This document shows positions 1-8,995 of a stretch of DNA of 64,000 bases, one piece after another. Source of the DNA: an uncultured Saprospiraceae bacterium. GTDB taxonomy: Bacteria; Bacteroidota; Bacteroidia; Chitinophagales; Saprospiraceae. The stretch's first letter is position 1. Every line of letters starts with the position of its first letter. The translations under genes were made by a program, and so were the position numbers. The DNA lies in the NCBI GenBank assembly GCA_938016265.1, contig CALLWB010000030.1, forward strand, positions 62,001 through 126,000. The letters are read 5' to 3'. Under the pieces are notes generated by a model. That model ran no database searches. It saw nothing but the letters and a program-made list of their open reading frames with translations, and was not told the origin of the DNA.

Positions 1-2206
1 GAAGGTAACCACCAAGAGCAGTTACAACGTCATAAGCATAGATATTACAATAAGTAGCACCACTGGTTTTTCCATACATTTCGTGGTTTTTACTACTAGT
101 GAAAGATCGATTCAGCGCGTTTTTACCTGATACGCCACCATTACTTGTGGTTTGATCTACATTCAATGCTTCAACAACGGCATACTGATTAGCGCGGAAC
201 AATTTTCTTCTTAGATCTGCAGCCATTTCGGCATCCCCTTCCTTCTCTGCATCTTCAATTTGTTTAAGGACTTCCTCATGGGTGATGTCCATCCCAAACT
301 CCGTTTTAAGTTCGGTTTTGACTTTTTCATCAAACTCTTCTGCGTATTTAGTTTTGCTACCATCTAGGTTTTTCCATCTACTAGCAGTAAAATTATTATC
401 TCTCGAAGAGGTCAAATGAACAGAGTCAAGTTTGTTTTCTTTTCGTTCTTGTTCCCAAGATTCTTCTTCTTTTGCTGGTTCTTCTTCTTTTGCAGGTTCG
501 TCTGCTATTTGTTCTTCTACTTCATTTGCACTGGCCGGTGCAACATTTAAGAACGAAAGGGCTTTGTCCAACTCATTGCCATACATCCAGGTATTGCTGA
601 ATTCTGATTTGATATCAGCGACGACATCTCTACCATAAGTTTCGCGGTATTTTTGGATAAACTCGTCTATTTTTGCACTGTCATTTTTTAACAAAGCGAG
701 GGCATCATAGATGACCATTTCACTAGTTCCAATTCCCTCCATTCCATTATACACCGCTTCCACAATTTGATCGATTTGCGAAGGACCAGCAGGTGCTTCT
801 TTCTCCCCGCTCAAGTCGACCGCCTGATAGCCTTCATCGTTTGAATTGATGTAATTACTCACCACACCTATCTGGTTTCTGATGCTGTTTTCGTAGGTTT
901 CCTCACTAGCATATCGATTGCCTATTTCGTTGGTGAAATTGCCGTCTTGAACCAACTCCGTCGGCGTTTTGGTAGACAAATAGTCTTCCGCCATCAAATC
1001 GAAATACAAAGTAATCCCTTGTTGAGGGTTTTGGATTTTTGATACCCAAGGGGCAGGAGCATTGTCATATTCTCCTACATTATAAGCATTGTCTTCTGCG
1101 CTGCGACCTGCCATCCCTAGATGACTTTCAAATTGTCCCTGGGTCAAGGCAAATTCTAATGGAACCACTTTATTAATATCCTTGTCATACTTCAAATACG
1201 TCTGCATGGCCGCATGACCAAACATGGCACCGGTAAGTGGAGTATTGGTCCATTTTCTATTCGGACGGCGCAGATAGATTTCTGCCCGACGTGTATAATC
1301 CTTGAAGTATTGTCGTTCGTTGTCTGTTAGAGAAGCCGTGTCTGCTTCGTGGGTATAATTGTCGAAGAAGTCTTTTTGATTCCAGCGTTTGTTTGGATCG
1401 GCTGTTTTCATCTGAGAGGTAGACCCCTCGTCTTCCTCCAGTTTTTTGTCTGGTGTTGTTTTTCCGCTGCTGGCCTTTTTGCCTTCAGCGGCTAGTTTTC
1501 CTTTGTCGTCTGCTTCTTTTTCAAGGGCTGGATCGTCATTTACGGAAAGTCCGTTTGTTTTTTTGGTGGCCTCTACCTCGCCTTCTCTTTGTTGTACAAC
1601 GTGTGCTAACTCGTGGCCTAGCAATTCTTGCCCTTGTTTACTTTCAGGATTGTATTTTCCAGGAGCAAAATGAATCGAATTGCCTTGTGTATATGCAAGT
1701 GCGCCGGCTTCAGCTGCCTTAGAGGATTCCTTCACGATATTCACAGAAGAAAAATCTGCTTCAAATGAGCTTTCCATTTTGGCTTTTACTTCTTCCTCCA
1801 TTTCTGCTCCTTCTGCGTCCTTGCCTTCTTCTTTTTTAGCAGTGGCGCCTTTTTTCATTTGTACTTCTTCCTCCTCGTCTTTCCCTGGCATGGTAGAAGA
1901 TTTCATCTGGGTTTTTTCCTCTTCTTCTTCGTCTTTCCCTGGCATAGTGGAAGATTTCATCTGTACGTCTTCCTCTTCCTCGTCTTTCCCTGGCATGGTA
2001 GAGGATTTCATCTGTGTTTTTTCCTTTTCTTCGTCTTTCCCTAAGGTGGTGGACTTCATTTGCACCTCTTCTTCCTCCTTTTCACCGGTTTTAAATTGCA
2101 GTGCTGGTGGCGATAGAGATCTAGATTTGGAGTCGTCTTCTTTTCTTTGAATGTTGGCAGTAGAGTTTCCTGAGTTGTTTTTATTGCCAGATTTATATTG
2201 TCGCAT
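1..2206 (-). CDS. DUF4157 protein with glucosaminidase-like, annexin-like and CHAP-like parts (3' end missing)
   Basis: The frame is open from the ATG at 2206 to the window edge, 735 codons without a stop, so the C terminus lies outside. Residues 1-130 are disordered and hold four copies of an acidic repeat ([11 protein letters not shown]). A DUF4157 domain follows with HELAH at 198-202, which is the hallmark of many proteins linked to extracellular contractile injection systems. Next comes a region resembling FlgJ/GH73 glucosaminidases ([13 protein letters not shown], then [11 protein letters not shown] and a [11 protein letters not shown] segment). Residues about 475-550 match an annexin repeat ([35 protein letters not shown]). 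The last visible residues ([16 protein letters not shown]) resemble the catalytic-Cys start of CHAP or NlpC/P60 amidases. It probably acts on peptidoglycan as a secreted or injected effector. The DUF4157 call is firm, the annexin match good, the two enzyme calls moderate. It lies last in a minus-strand group of four genes. Confidence 0.85.
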   Translation of the reverse strand, partial: MRQYKSGNKNNSGNSTANIQRKEDDSKSRSLSPPALQFKTGEKEEEEVQMKSTTLGKDEEKEKTQMKSSTMPGKDEEEEDVQMKSSTMPGKDEEEEEKTQMKSSTMPGKDEEEEVQMKKGATAKKEEGKDAEGAEMEEEVKAKMESSFEADFSSVNIVKESSKAAEAGALAYTQGNSIHFAPGKYNPESKQGQELLGHELAHVVQQREGEVEATKKTNGLSVNDDPALEKEADDKGKLAAEGKKASSGKTTPDKKLEEDEGSTSQMKTADPNKRWNQKDFFDNYTHEADTASLTDNERQYFKDYTRRAEIYLRRPNRKWTNTPLTGAMFGHAAMQTYLKYDKDINKVVPLEFALTQGQFESHLGMAGRSAEDNAYNVGEYDNAPAPWVSKIQNPQQGITLYFDLMAEDYLSTKTPTELVQDGNFTNEIGNRYASEETYENSIRNQIGVVSNYINSNDEGYQAVDLSGEKEAPAGPSQIDQIVEAVYNGMEGIGTSEMVIYDALALLKNDSAKIDEFIQKYRETYGRDVVADIKSEFSNTWMYGNELDKALSFLNVAPASANEVEEQIADEPAKEEEPAKEEESWEQERKENKLDSVHLTSSRDNNFTASRWKNLDGSKTKYAEEFDEKVKTELKTEFGMDITHEEVLKQIEDAEKEGDAEMAADLRRKLFRANQYAVVEALNVDQTTSNGGVSGKNALNRSFTSSKNHEMYGKTSGATYCNIYAYDVVTALGGYL
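1855..2075 (-). repeat. tandem repeat inside the DUF4157 gene, about 48-54 bp unit, four copies
   Basis: On the plus strand the unit reads as variants of tctttccctggcatggtaga followed by an Asp/Glu-coding tract. On the coding strand it encodes [14 protein letters not shown], with the first copy degenerate ([11 protein letters not shown]). The copies differ in the number of Glu codons, as expected from slippage. The tract is predicted disordered and acidic and lies before the DUF4157 domain. Confidence 0.8.
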
Positions 2207-2303
2207 GTTTTGCCTTTGGAAAGATTTGAAAAATAACTATTTAATTACTTTCTAATATACTAACTTTTTTCGGAATATGAAAGGGCTGAAATGAGGAATT
2301 TGC

Positions 2304-3851
2304 TTAATTAATTTTCTCCAACATCGTACTCAGAGAATCACGGTGGGCAAGGAAATCCGCCGTTTGACTTCTGGCGATAGGGCGGGAGTCAGGGAGATCC
2401 TCCTTGAGGAAGTCAACTTGTTTACCTTTTTTCCAAAAACGGAAACAAACATGAGGTCCGGTAGAAAGGCCTGTAGTGCCAACATAACCAATGGTTTGGC
2501 CTTGTTTTACACTGACACCTGGTTTTATTCCAGGGGCAAATCCGTCCATATGCAAATATTGACTTTCATAGGTGTTATCATGTTTCATTTTAACATAGTT
2601 ACCATTATTACTTTTGAACTTTGCAATGGTAATGACTCCATCAGAAATCGCTCGGATAGGAGTCCCTTTAGGTGCGGCATAGTCCGTACCCAAGTGTGGT
2701 TTTATCTTTTCTAAAACTGGATGTTTTCTAGTCAAATTAAATCTGGAGGATATCCGCGCATACTTAACAGGAGATTTCAAATAGGCTCGTTTCATGGGGC
2801 GAGCGCGTTCGTCAAAAAAGCCACGATCAAATCCATTGTCAAAATAGAAGGCGCGAATAGTTTCTTTTCCAGTGGTAAACTCCAGAGCATGTATTCTGGA
2901 ACCTACTGGTTCGCCATCCGCATAAATTTCATCATAGAGCAGTTTGTAGTGGGCTCCCGGTTTGAGGTGGTAAAAATCGACTGTCCAGGCAAGCGCCTCC
3001 TCCATTTGTGGTAAGAGTTGGAAGTTTAGTTTCTTTCTCGAATGCAGGTCACCAATATCAGTTTGGATGGTACCTGTAAAGGTTTTGCGTTCTTTTTTGA
3101 CGTCTCGTTTTACAATTTTTGCACCAACAGAATCCAGTAAAGTGAAAACCACATAGTGATAATTGTCATGCTCATAAGCGACAAACCTGGGCATGCGCGT
3201 ATTCCCTTTATCAAAAAAGCATCCGTACAAATTCCCTTCTTTTGCTTCGGAAGGCCGGATAAGAGACCGCACATCACTAGCAAGTTGTTGAATTTCTCCA
3301 CGAGGAAGTTTCCATTTTTCAAAAAAGGTATTCAACGACATATCTTCCAGAACCACGTTTTCTTCATAGTTATAGGTTCTCTTATCTATTCCGTATTTAT
3401 AGTTCGGGTCATCTTTTTTTATTGGAATTGTTTCTTCCTCTTCTTCTTCCGCAAACAAATCATCCTCATCGCTGATTACAATTTTTTCGTCCGATTCACC
3501 AAAAAAAATGTCATAACTCAAATACACCAAACCTACCAACAACAAAATAGGAACCAGCATTCCAATCAAGCTAAATCCGTTTTTAGATTTCTTTTTGGTC
3601 TTAGCTTTCTCCTTGACGATCTTTTTTTCTTCTTCAGGATTTTTGCTTGTTTTTCTAGCTTCCTTTGCTCGGCGTATTTTTTCTGCGGTACTAAGCTTTT
3701 TTTTCTTTTCAGGAATAGGCTCCTTCGATTTTTTAGTCTCTTTATTCTTAGGGGTAGGGGTAGGATTGTTGGTTTTAGGCTCAGGTTTAGGCGTAGGAGT
3801 GGTTTCCTCCTGTTGTGATTTGATATTTATTTTAATTTTTTTCCTTGACAT
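2304..3851 (-). CDS. membrane-anchored M23 (LytM-like) peptidase
   Basis: The protein has 515 residues. Residues 1-90 are a charged cytoplasmic tail (it begins MSRKKIKINIKS and is rich in Pro, Lys and Glu). One membrane helix spans about 94-113, and a periplasmic part follows with an acidic stretch. The C-terminal M23 domain carries the Zn motif HLGTD, the core QYLHMDG and the closing motif GPHVCFRF. M23 enzymes cut peptide cross-links of peptidoglycan. The usual closing HxH is HxC here, so a Zn ligand would be Cys. This change is, from memory, common in Bacteroidota relatives, so activity remains plausible. The KIKINIK start resembles tail motifs in the ubiquitin-like island further right. 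It is transcribed toward the DUF4157 gene, 97 bp away, and may help build or open the envelope for that protein. Confidence 0.88.
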   Translation of the reverse strand: MSRKKIKINIKSQQEETTPTPKPEPKTNNPTPTPKNKETKKSKEPIPEKKKKLSTAEKIRRAKEARKTSKNPEEEKKIVKEKAKTKKKSKNGFSLIGMLVPILLLVGLVYLSYDIFFGESDEKIVISDEDDLFAEEEEEETIPIKKDDPNYKYGIDKRTYNYEENVVLEDMSLNTFFEKWKLPRGEIQQLASDVRSLIRPSEAKEGNLYGCFFDKGNTRMPRFVAYEHDNYHYVVFTLLDSVGAKIVKRDVKKERKTFTGTIQTDIGDLHSRKKLNFQLLPQMEEALAWTVDFYHLKPGAHYKLLYDEIYADGEPVGSRIHALEFTTGKETIRAFYFDNGFDRGFFDERARPMKRAYLKSPVKYARISSRFNLTRKHPVLEKIKPHLGTDYAAPKGTPIRAISDGVITIAKFKSNNGNYVKMKHDNTYESQYLHMDGFAPGIKPGVSVKQGQTIGYVGTTGLSTGPHVCFRFWKKGKQVDFLKEDLPDSRPIARSQTADFLAHRDSLSTMLEKIN

Positions 3852-3938
3852 CGTTAATCATTTTCCACACGACTAAGTCGATTTTTACCTAATAATCCAA
3901 TATACAAAATAAGCGATATATAGTCTATAGCTAAATAA

Positions 3939-4742
3939 CTAATCCCCATCAGTACTTAATGGCTTAATCCCTCGTTTTTTAAGTGCATCTGCAATTGCAG
4001 CTTTAGCAGATTTATCGTATCCTTTTTTCCGTTCGGCTTCCGATTTTTCAAATTCCTGATAGGCATCTTCAGCGATATTTTCGAAAAACTGTTCGAGTTT
4101 TTTCTTTTTTACTGGATCATCACTCATCTGAGAATAGATGTCTTTAAAGACTTTTTCTAATACTTCATCCATATTAGAAGCATTCATCACCATTTGAAGC
4201 TGATCGCTAATATCATTTAATTTGGTGTCCATTGTTGAATGAAAACCGGATTGTTGTTTTAAGAATTTTTGAAGTAGTTCCTGCGTTTCTCCCGGAATAA
4301 TTTGCTCAATTCCCGAAGTAGAAATAAAATTCAGAATACTTTTGTAAAGAGGTAATAGCCCTTCATTGATAGCTTCTTGTTTTCCTCTTATGCTGGAAGG
4401 ATCGGAGCCAAGAGCTGCAAAAAGATAAGACACCATATTCTCAATATCTCTTTCTGATTTTGATCGAAATGCACCTACTGGTTTTTCTAGATGTTGCAAA
4501 GTGTTTAGTCCAGCGAGACTATCTTTAAATGCTTTGGTTGTCTTAGCTGCTAGATCTTCTTGGTATTGAATCCCTTGCTCTCTGGTTATCCTGTATTGTT
4601 CTACCTCTTCTTGTTTAGCGAGAAGTTGTTTTCCGGTCAGAGCGTGCAAAACAAACCCGCCAATTCCAGGTTTTTCTGAATCAGGAATTAGAAAAAGATC
4701 TTTTGTAAACGGATGATAATAAATCGTTTTCAAGGGCAACAA
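3939..4742 (-). CDS. helical protein of unknown function
   Basis: This 267-residue protein has no signal peptide and no membrane helix, so it is probably cytoplasmic. I do not recognise a family. After an N-terminal segment of about 40 residues (TIYYHPFTKDLFLIPDSEKPG) it is almost wholly helical and charged, with a Lys/Glu-rich C terminus. It lies 87 bp upstream of the M23 gene on the same strand and about 100 bp downstream of another small gene, so shared transcription with the M23 and DUF4157 genes is likely. A chaperone or adaptor role for the DUF4157 protein is conceivable from position only. Confidence 0.7.
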   Translation of the reverse strand: MLPLKTIYYHPFTKDLFLIPDSEKPGIGGFVLHALTGKQLLAKQEEVEQYRITREQGIQYQEDLAAKTTKAFKDSLAGLNTLQHLEKPVGAFRSKSERDIENMVSYLFAALGSDPSSIRGKQEAINEGLLPLYKSILNFISTSGIEQIIPGETQELLQKFLKQQSGFHSTMDTKLNDISDQLQMVMNASNMDEVLEKVFKDIYSQMSDDPVKKKKLEQFFENIAEDAYQEFEKSEAERKKGYDKSAKAAIADALKKRGIKPLSTDGD

Positions 4743-4844
4743 GTTTATTAGAATAAGGACGAATTCCTGTAAAATTATTAAAAAAAATGAAAGTAGGAAG
4801 ACTCTTTATAGGAATGACAGCAGAGAAATGCTTTCGCCCATTAT

Positions 4845-5342
4845 CTATTCTTTAAAATTATAGGCTTGAGGATTCTTAGGTTTTTCTTCGGTCGTTGGTG
4901 TTGATCTATTTGCATGAAAGGAACGGTTGCCTCTATTATCTATTTCATTGTCCGGCGTGTCTTGCTCTTTGAAAAGGAATCCTTTTTTTTCAGAAAGGTC
5001 GGCAGATTCGGCTTCGTCACTGGTTTTAAGATTAAAGCCTTGATCTCTGGCAATTTTTTTACTGAAGTTATCATTTGCGGCGGCGTGATGACTGATTTCT
5101 TCCTCGTTGTTTTGGATGGATCCGCCGTCCTCATCATTGTCGTCATTGTCGGCTGTTTCACTTGTTTTGGCGACGATTGCATTTGACTCTTTGGTCTTAT
5201 TGTCCTCCTGCGGATTTACATTGACAACCTCCGCTGGTGGCTTTATTGATTGAATGCCTTCTACCGTTGCTTGATCATCATTGACATTTTCTGCATTCGA
5301 TCGTTGAACTTTGTCTTCTTTACTATCGGGAACATGAATCAT
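4845..5342 (-). CDS. small acidic, disordered protein of unknown function
   Basis: I take the ATG at 5342 (MIHVPDSKEDKVQR), giving 165 residues. An in-frame ATG at 5387 would add 15 hydrophobic residues (MLLPFSAVALKAIFI) that look more like untranslated sequence than a signal peptide. The protein is low in hydrophobic residues, rich in Asp, Glu, Asn, Ser and Lys, and without a recognisable domain. Its composition resembles the disordered N-terminal leaders of the two DUF4157 proteins in this window. It is first of four minus-strand genes leading into the DUF4157 gene. Whether it is translated at all is less certain than for its neighbours. Confidence 0.5.
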   Translation of the reverse strand: MIHVPDSKEDKVQRSNAENVNDDQATVEGIQSIKPPAEVVNVNPQEDNKTKESNAIVAKTSETADNDDNDEDGGSIQNNEEEISHHAAANDNFSKKIARDQGFNLKTSDEAESADLSEKKGFLFKEQDTPDNEIDNRGNRSFHANRSTPTTEEKPKNPQAYNFKE

Positions 5343-5732
5343 AATAAAAATAGCTTTTAGCGCCACAGCTGAAAATGGAAGCAGCAACGACTAAAATAGA
5401 GGAAAATTAACAGAATAGCGAGAAATCTAGAGGCTTTGTTTGTTGGGAGGCACTTGTTGCTTGGATATTAGTAGATGGTTGTTGGTTAATGCTGCTCCAT
5501 TGCCGTTCCCTTACCTATTGAAAGATAGGGGCTACATCCACTTTAGCCACTATCAAAACAGTCAATTCATTCAGCTGCTTACAGAGGTTAGCACAACGAT
5601 TAAAAAGGCCCTAATTCTAAGAGGAAATACCTTAATGACAAAGGACGTTAGCTAGTTGATAGCCAAAGATGGCATTTATCCTTGCAGTCCTTCTACCCAA
5701 AATCCATGCATTTGTCCACTACTCCAACAAAA
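5343..5732. other. intergenic region, 390 bp
   Basis: This lies between the start of the small acidic gene and the end of the DUF5723-like gene, both on the minus strand. Short open frames here have no coding character. It contains one copy (5524-5554) of a dispersed repeat that recurs at 59871-59901. I see no clear promoter of the TAnnTTTG type. Confidence 0.6.
5524..5554 (+). repeat. dispersed 31-bp intergenic repeat, copy 1
   Basis: The sequence matches 59871-59901 at 28 of 31 positions; the shared core is ctactttagcc or ctccactttagcc-like (ggctacatcYactttagcc). Both copies are intergenic, and 'gttagcacaa' follows each at a short distance. It is probably a fragment of a larger interspersed repeat family of this genome. 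Confidence 0.6.
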
Positions 5733-7115
5733 CTAATCATTCTCCAAAGGCAATTCAATCTGCGTCTTATTCTCCTGACCAACTTTCCCAAAGACAAGAT
5801 TCAATCCAACCCGCAGATTAAAATTCTTACTGTCATACGGTTTGAAAATAGGGAACAAATTGTCTGTCAACGCATAGATTTGAATCGGGCCCAATTTAGC
5901 CGATACATTCACCCCTAGATTAGTGAAACTTCGATTGCGATAGGAATAAATACCACCTACACTCAGAATATTCCCAAAATCTTTTTGCGCACTTATGGCA
6001 ATGCCAGGCATAAATAAACCACGGTAAGATTCGCCATACAACAACCCTCCAATAGTCAGATTCTCAATGACTTCATATTTCGCACTCACATAAAATTTTG
6101 AAGCAAGATTGGTTTTATAGCTACTAGCTGTCTGTGCCACTTCTACATCAAAAATGTCTAAAAGAGTATCCCCAATCGCAGAGAAAGAAAGCGAGTCACC
6201 AGCCACCAAAGGATCGAAGGTAATCCCTTCATAGGTATAAGAACCCTTACTCTCATAATTATTGATATTCGAAGTCCAATTGATAAATCCAAGGTCATTT
6301 ATACTAGCAGCAAATTCCAGTTTTTCATTCAATTTGTAGGTGGCTCCCAAGTCTAAACCAAAACCAGTATTACTGCCGAAAAATTTATTAAAATCGAATT
6401 GAGTATTCTTATTTACCTGACTTATCGTAGAATCAATGATCGCAAAACTGCTAGAATTAAACCGATAATCCGTATTCAACGTCACCTGATAAAACTCCTC
6501 ATCCGTAAAGACAGAAACCGTATTCCCGTCCAATTCTGAAGAAAAATCAACAATCCCTGACAAGTATTTCAAACGCCCACCGATGGACAACTGATCAGTA
6601 ATCTGATAGGCACCACCAACCGCCAATTCACTATAAGAAAACGCTTGAAAATCAGTAGCTACATCCGCCGTTTCATTGATGTATCCACCATTCCCATTCC
6701 AAAACAAATCTAATAACTCCTTGGGATAATTCGCATAAAAACTAGACTTCAAAGAAAAGGAGACCCCAAGTTGAAACTTAGAAGTTCGAAACCCCACAGA
6801 AAGCCAGTCTATATTTGCTTGTGTGTTAAAAATATTGTCTGTCCCCAAATTTGAAATGACTTCATCAAGGTTTAACCGGACTGAATCTGTTCCCGGAATG
6901 TCCTTGAGGATATCATTATAAGTAAATCCAGAGTTATAAAAGTTTCCATAAACAGACGGCAATCCAATGACCAATCCATTTGATCCCATTTTGCCTGGGT
7001 TCGTTTTGTTTGATTGCCAGATTTTATCGGCAAAGTGTAGTCCTAGCTCTTGCTGTGCCTCGATATTAAACGCTATTAACAACAATAGGCAGCTATAAAT
7101 AATTCGGTTTATCAT
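5733..7115 (-). CDS. DUF5723-like outer-membrane beta-barrel protein
   Basis: The protein has 460 residues with a signal peptide (MINRIIYSCLLLLIAFNIEAQQ). The mature start (LGLHFADKIWQSNKTNPGK) and the run of alternating aromatic/polar strands fit the Bacteroidota DUF5723 family of outer-membrane barrels. The segments KLEFAASINDLGFINW and GPIQIYALTDNLFPIF are typical of such barrels. Function is unknown in the family; an envelope or adhesion-related role is usual speculation. It lies 42 bp behind the lipoprotein gene on the same strand, so the two form an operon. Confidence 0.8.
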   Translation of the reverse strand: MINRIIYSCLLLLIAFNIEAQQELGLHFADKIWQSNKTNPGKMGSNGLVIGLPSVYGNFYNSGFTYNDILKDIPGTDSVRLNLDEVISNLGTDNIFNTQANIDWLSVGFRTSKFQLGVSFSLKSSFYANYPKELLDLFWNGNGGYINETADVATDFQAFSYSELAVGGAYQITDQLSIGGRLKYLSGIVDFSSELDGNTVSVFTDEEFYQVTLNTDYRFNSSSFAIIDSTISQVNKNTQFDFNKFFGSNTGFGLDLGATYKLNEKLEFAASINDLGFINWTSNINNYESKGSYTYEGITFDPLVAGDSLSFSAIGDTLLDIFDVEVAQTASSYKTNLASKFYVSAKYEVIENLTIGGLLYGESYRGLFMPGIAISAQKDFGNILSVGGIYSYRNRSFTNLGVNVSAKLGPIQIYALTDNLFPIFKPYDSKNFNLRVGLNLVFGKVGQENKTQIELPLEND

Positions 7116-7157
7116 TCTATGGTTTTGAAGGTTGGGATACGGTTAAATAGGGAGTTA

Positions 7158-8690
7158 TTAAAAATCGATACTGGTGAGCAATCCTAACTTTAAGGTCAAT
7201 TCATTGTCCGCATAGATCCGAACGGAGGTTTGTCCTTGGTCGGCTGTTGTTACAGAAGCTTTTAGCAAAACATTAGTTGCGGTGGCTTTTATTTGAGCAA
7301 ACCTAGAGGCATTCATCTCGATGTCGGTTCGTTTTTCAGAGATACCAATCGATTTTCCATTCATATCAATTGGTGCGGCAGCTACTATAGATTCTTCAAA
7401 ATTAGTATTCAAAGAATCAATGACTACTGCATTTTGATCAAGAAAGTATAGTTGCACCTTGATTTCTACAGGAAAACTGTTTTCAGTTTCCAACCTGAAT
7501 TTTGCACTGGAAATCCGATCGTCAGCATCCTGCAAGTCGAAATCCATCGTGTCCAATACCGTAAAATTATTTGATTTACCGTACAATGGAAGCTCCAGGA
7601 TCATATCCAAAGAGACCGCACTGCTGTCAGTCACAAAGCCAATAATACTAGGGTCTTCGTCAGGATTTGCAGTAGGAATAAATTCATAGTCGATGTATCG
7701 AATCGGCTGCCCAACCATGTCCTCCAAATTGGAATTGGATTGATCGACCACGAAGCTGGTGGCTGCAAACTGACCTACTTGATTTAGCGTTGGATAATTG
7801 ATGTCGATTCCCTGATTTAATTGGGCGTTCCCTAGTGGGATGACGGTTCCATCGTCGGTTATCGCATTAAACTCTTCAAATTTTGCGCGTGTTGGAAATC
7901 CGAAACTGTTATTTACTGAAATGGTCAGCGAGGGCTCTTCAAAGTAGATATTTCCCTCCTCAAACAAATCAAACAAACGGATTTCAATAGTATCTCTAGG
8001 CACCGGATAAACAATCTGTCCTAGATAGCCTTCTGCATAGGTATGTCTCATAGAGTCGAGGAGTATCAATACCGGATTTCCCAGATTTACTTCCGAACCA
8101 TCAGATACTAGATGCGTTTTATAATGGAAATGCACCGTATCATTTACCGGCGCTAAGCTATATCCAGTCGCATCGAAATATTTAAAGGTAGGAATGTTCC
8201 CGTTCGCTACAAAAATGGTAGTATCGAATGGAATTCCATCTTTTGTATATTCATCAATAGTCAAGGTGAAATTTACAGGCTCTGTCAAAACATTGTTCAA
8301 AACTACTGCCCCCAATTGGCCACTTTTGATATCAACTACCTCCATACTCAACCCATTAGTCAGGGTGTACAAAAGATGATACAGAGTATCATTCATAGTG
8401 AAATTCTTATTGCTAGGAATAAGATCTGTAAGTTCATCATTACTAAGGTAAAATGGATCACTAGGATAGACAAAGGTCAACGCATTCATGTCATCCGTTA
8501 CTAGCTCGGAGTTTTCTACAGCATCTTCCAATACATCCGCTACATTTACGGTCGTGGTAAATAACGATAAGGCAACATCTGGATTCCAGTCCCCCAAATC
8601 TACACCTTCAATTTTGTCAAATTTTTTACATCCGGCAATACATAGAAGTACCGCAACCACTGTAAACGTGGTAAAATATAATTTACTCAT
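7158..8690 (-). CDS. lipoprotein of unknown function
   Basis: The protein has 510 residues. The N terminus MSKLYFTTFTVVAVLLCIAGC carries a lipobox ending at Cys21, followed by KKFDKIEG, as in many Bacteroidota outer-membrane lipoproteins. The rest is beta-rich, with repeated strand-turn patterns and many Asp/Asn. No enzymatic motif is visible. It is the first gene of a two-gene operon with the DUF5723-like barrel, a pairing that suggests the two proteins meet at the outer membrane. A -7 promoter box lies 57 bp upstream. Confidence 0.85.
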   Translation of the reverse strand: MSKLYFTTFTVVAVLLCIAGCKKFDKIEGVDLGDWNPDVALSLFTTTVNVADVLEDAVENSELVTDDMNALTFVYPSDPFYLSNDELTDLIPSNKNFTMNDTLYHLLYTLTNGLSMEVVDIKSGQLGAVVLNNVLTEPVNFTLTIDEYTKDGIPFDTTIFVANGNIPTFKYFDATGYSLAPVNDTVHFHYKTHLVSDGSEVNLGNPVLILLDSMRHTYAEGYLGQIVYPVPRDTIEIRLFDLFEEGNIYFEEPSLTISVNNSFGFPTRAKFEEFNAITDDGTVIPLGNAQLNQGIDINYPTLNQVGQFAATSFVVDQSNSNLEDMVGQPIRYIDYEFIPTANPDEDPSIIGFVTDSSAVSLDMILELPLYGKSNNFTVLDTMDFDLQDADDRISSAKFRLETENSFPVEIKVQLYFLDQNAVVIDSLNTNFEESIVAAAPIDMNGKSIGISEKRTDIEMNASRFAQIKATATNVLLKASVTTADQGQTSVRIYADNELTLKLGLLTSIDF

Positions 8691-8995
8691 TAATTAATTT
8701 TTTGGATTAATGAAGAATTGGTTAGTACTGAAGGGAATGCAGACTGCAAATATACGACTTTTAGGTTTCTTTTTTGAATCATGACTTCAATTCATCAAAA
8801 AAAGTGCCACCTAATAGGTATTGGGTCTTGGTTAATCGTCTAATAGTTAATGGTAGTGTACCAATAACAAAATTGGCAATCCTTATTCCCCATTAACTAA
8901 ATATAGAAATATTACCTAAATTCAAAATTATTAGTTATTTTAGAAGCTAGTACCTTTTAGTGAATTTTTTCTCAATTTGAAATCCTCTGAATTAA
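8691..8995. other. divergent intergenic region, 305 bp
   Basis: It separates the minus-strand lipoprotein gene from the plus-strand giant gene and is very AT-rich. The minus-strand -7 box at 8747-8754 is the only convincing signal. A palindrome acctaataggt lies near 8808. For the giant gene I find only a one-mismatch -7 match (tcaatttg) close to the start. Confidence 0.6.
8747..8754 (-). promoter_or_regulatory. -7 promoter box TATATTTG for the lipoprotein/DUF5723 operon
   Basis: On the minus strand the sequence TATATTTGCA fits the Bacteroidota -7 consensus TAnnTTTG exactly. The -33 element is weak. Transcription would start near 8740, giving a leader of about 50 nt. Confidence 0.55.

Noticed and set aside
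1446-2150. Plus-strand frames rich in Ser and Phe
   Set aside because: They are shadows of the acidic repeat region of the minus-strand DUF4157 gene.
5440-5918. Plus-strand frames of 71 and 78 codons near the DUF5723-like gene
   Set aside because: No family resemblance, no promoter, and the second overlaps the real minus-strand gene.
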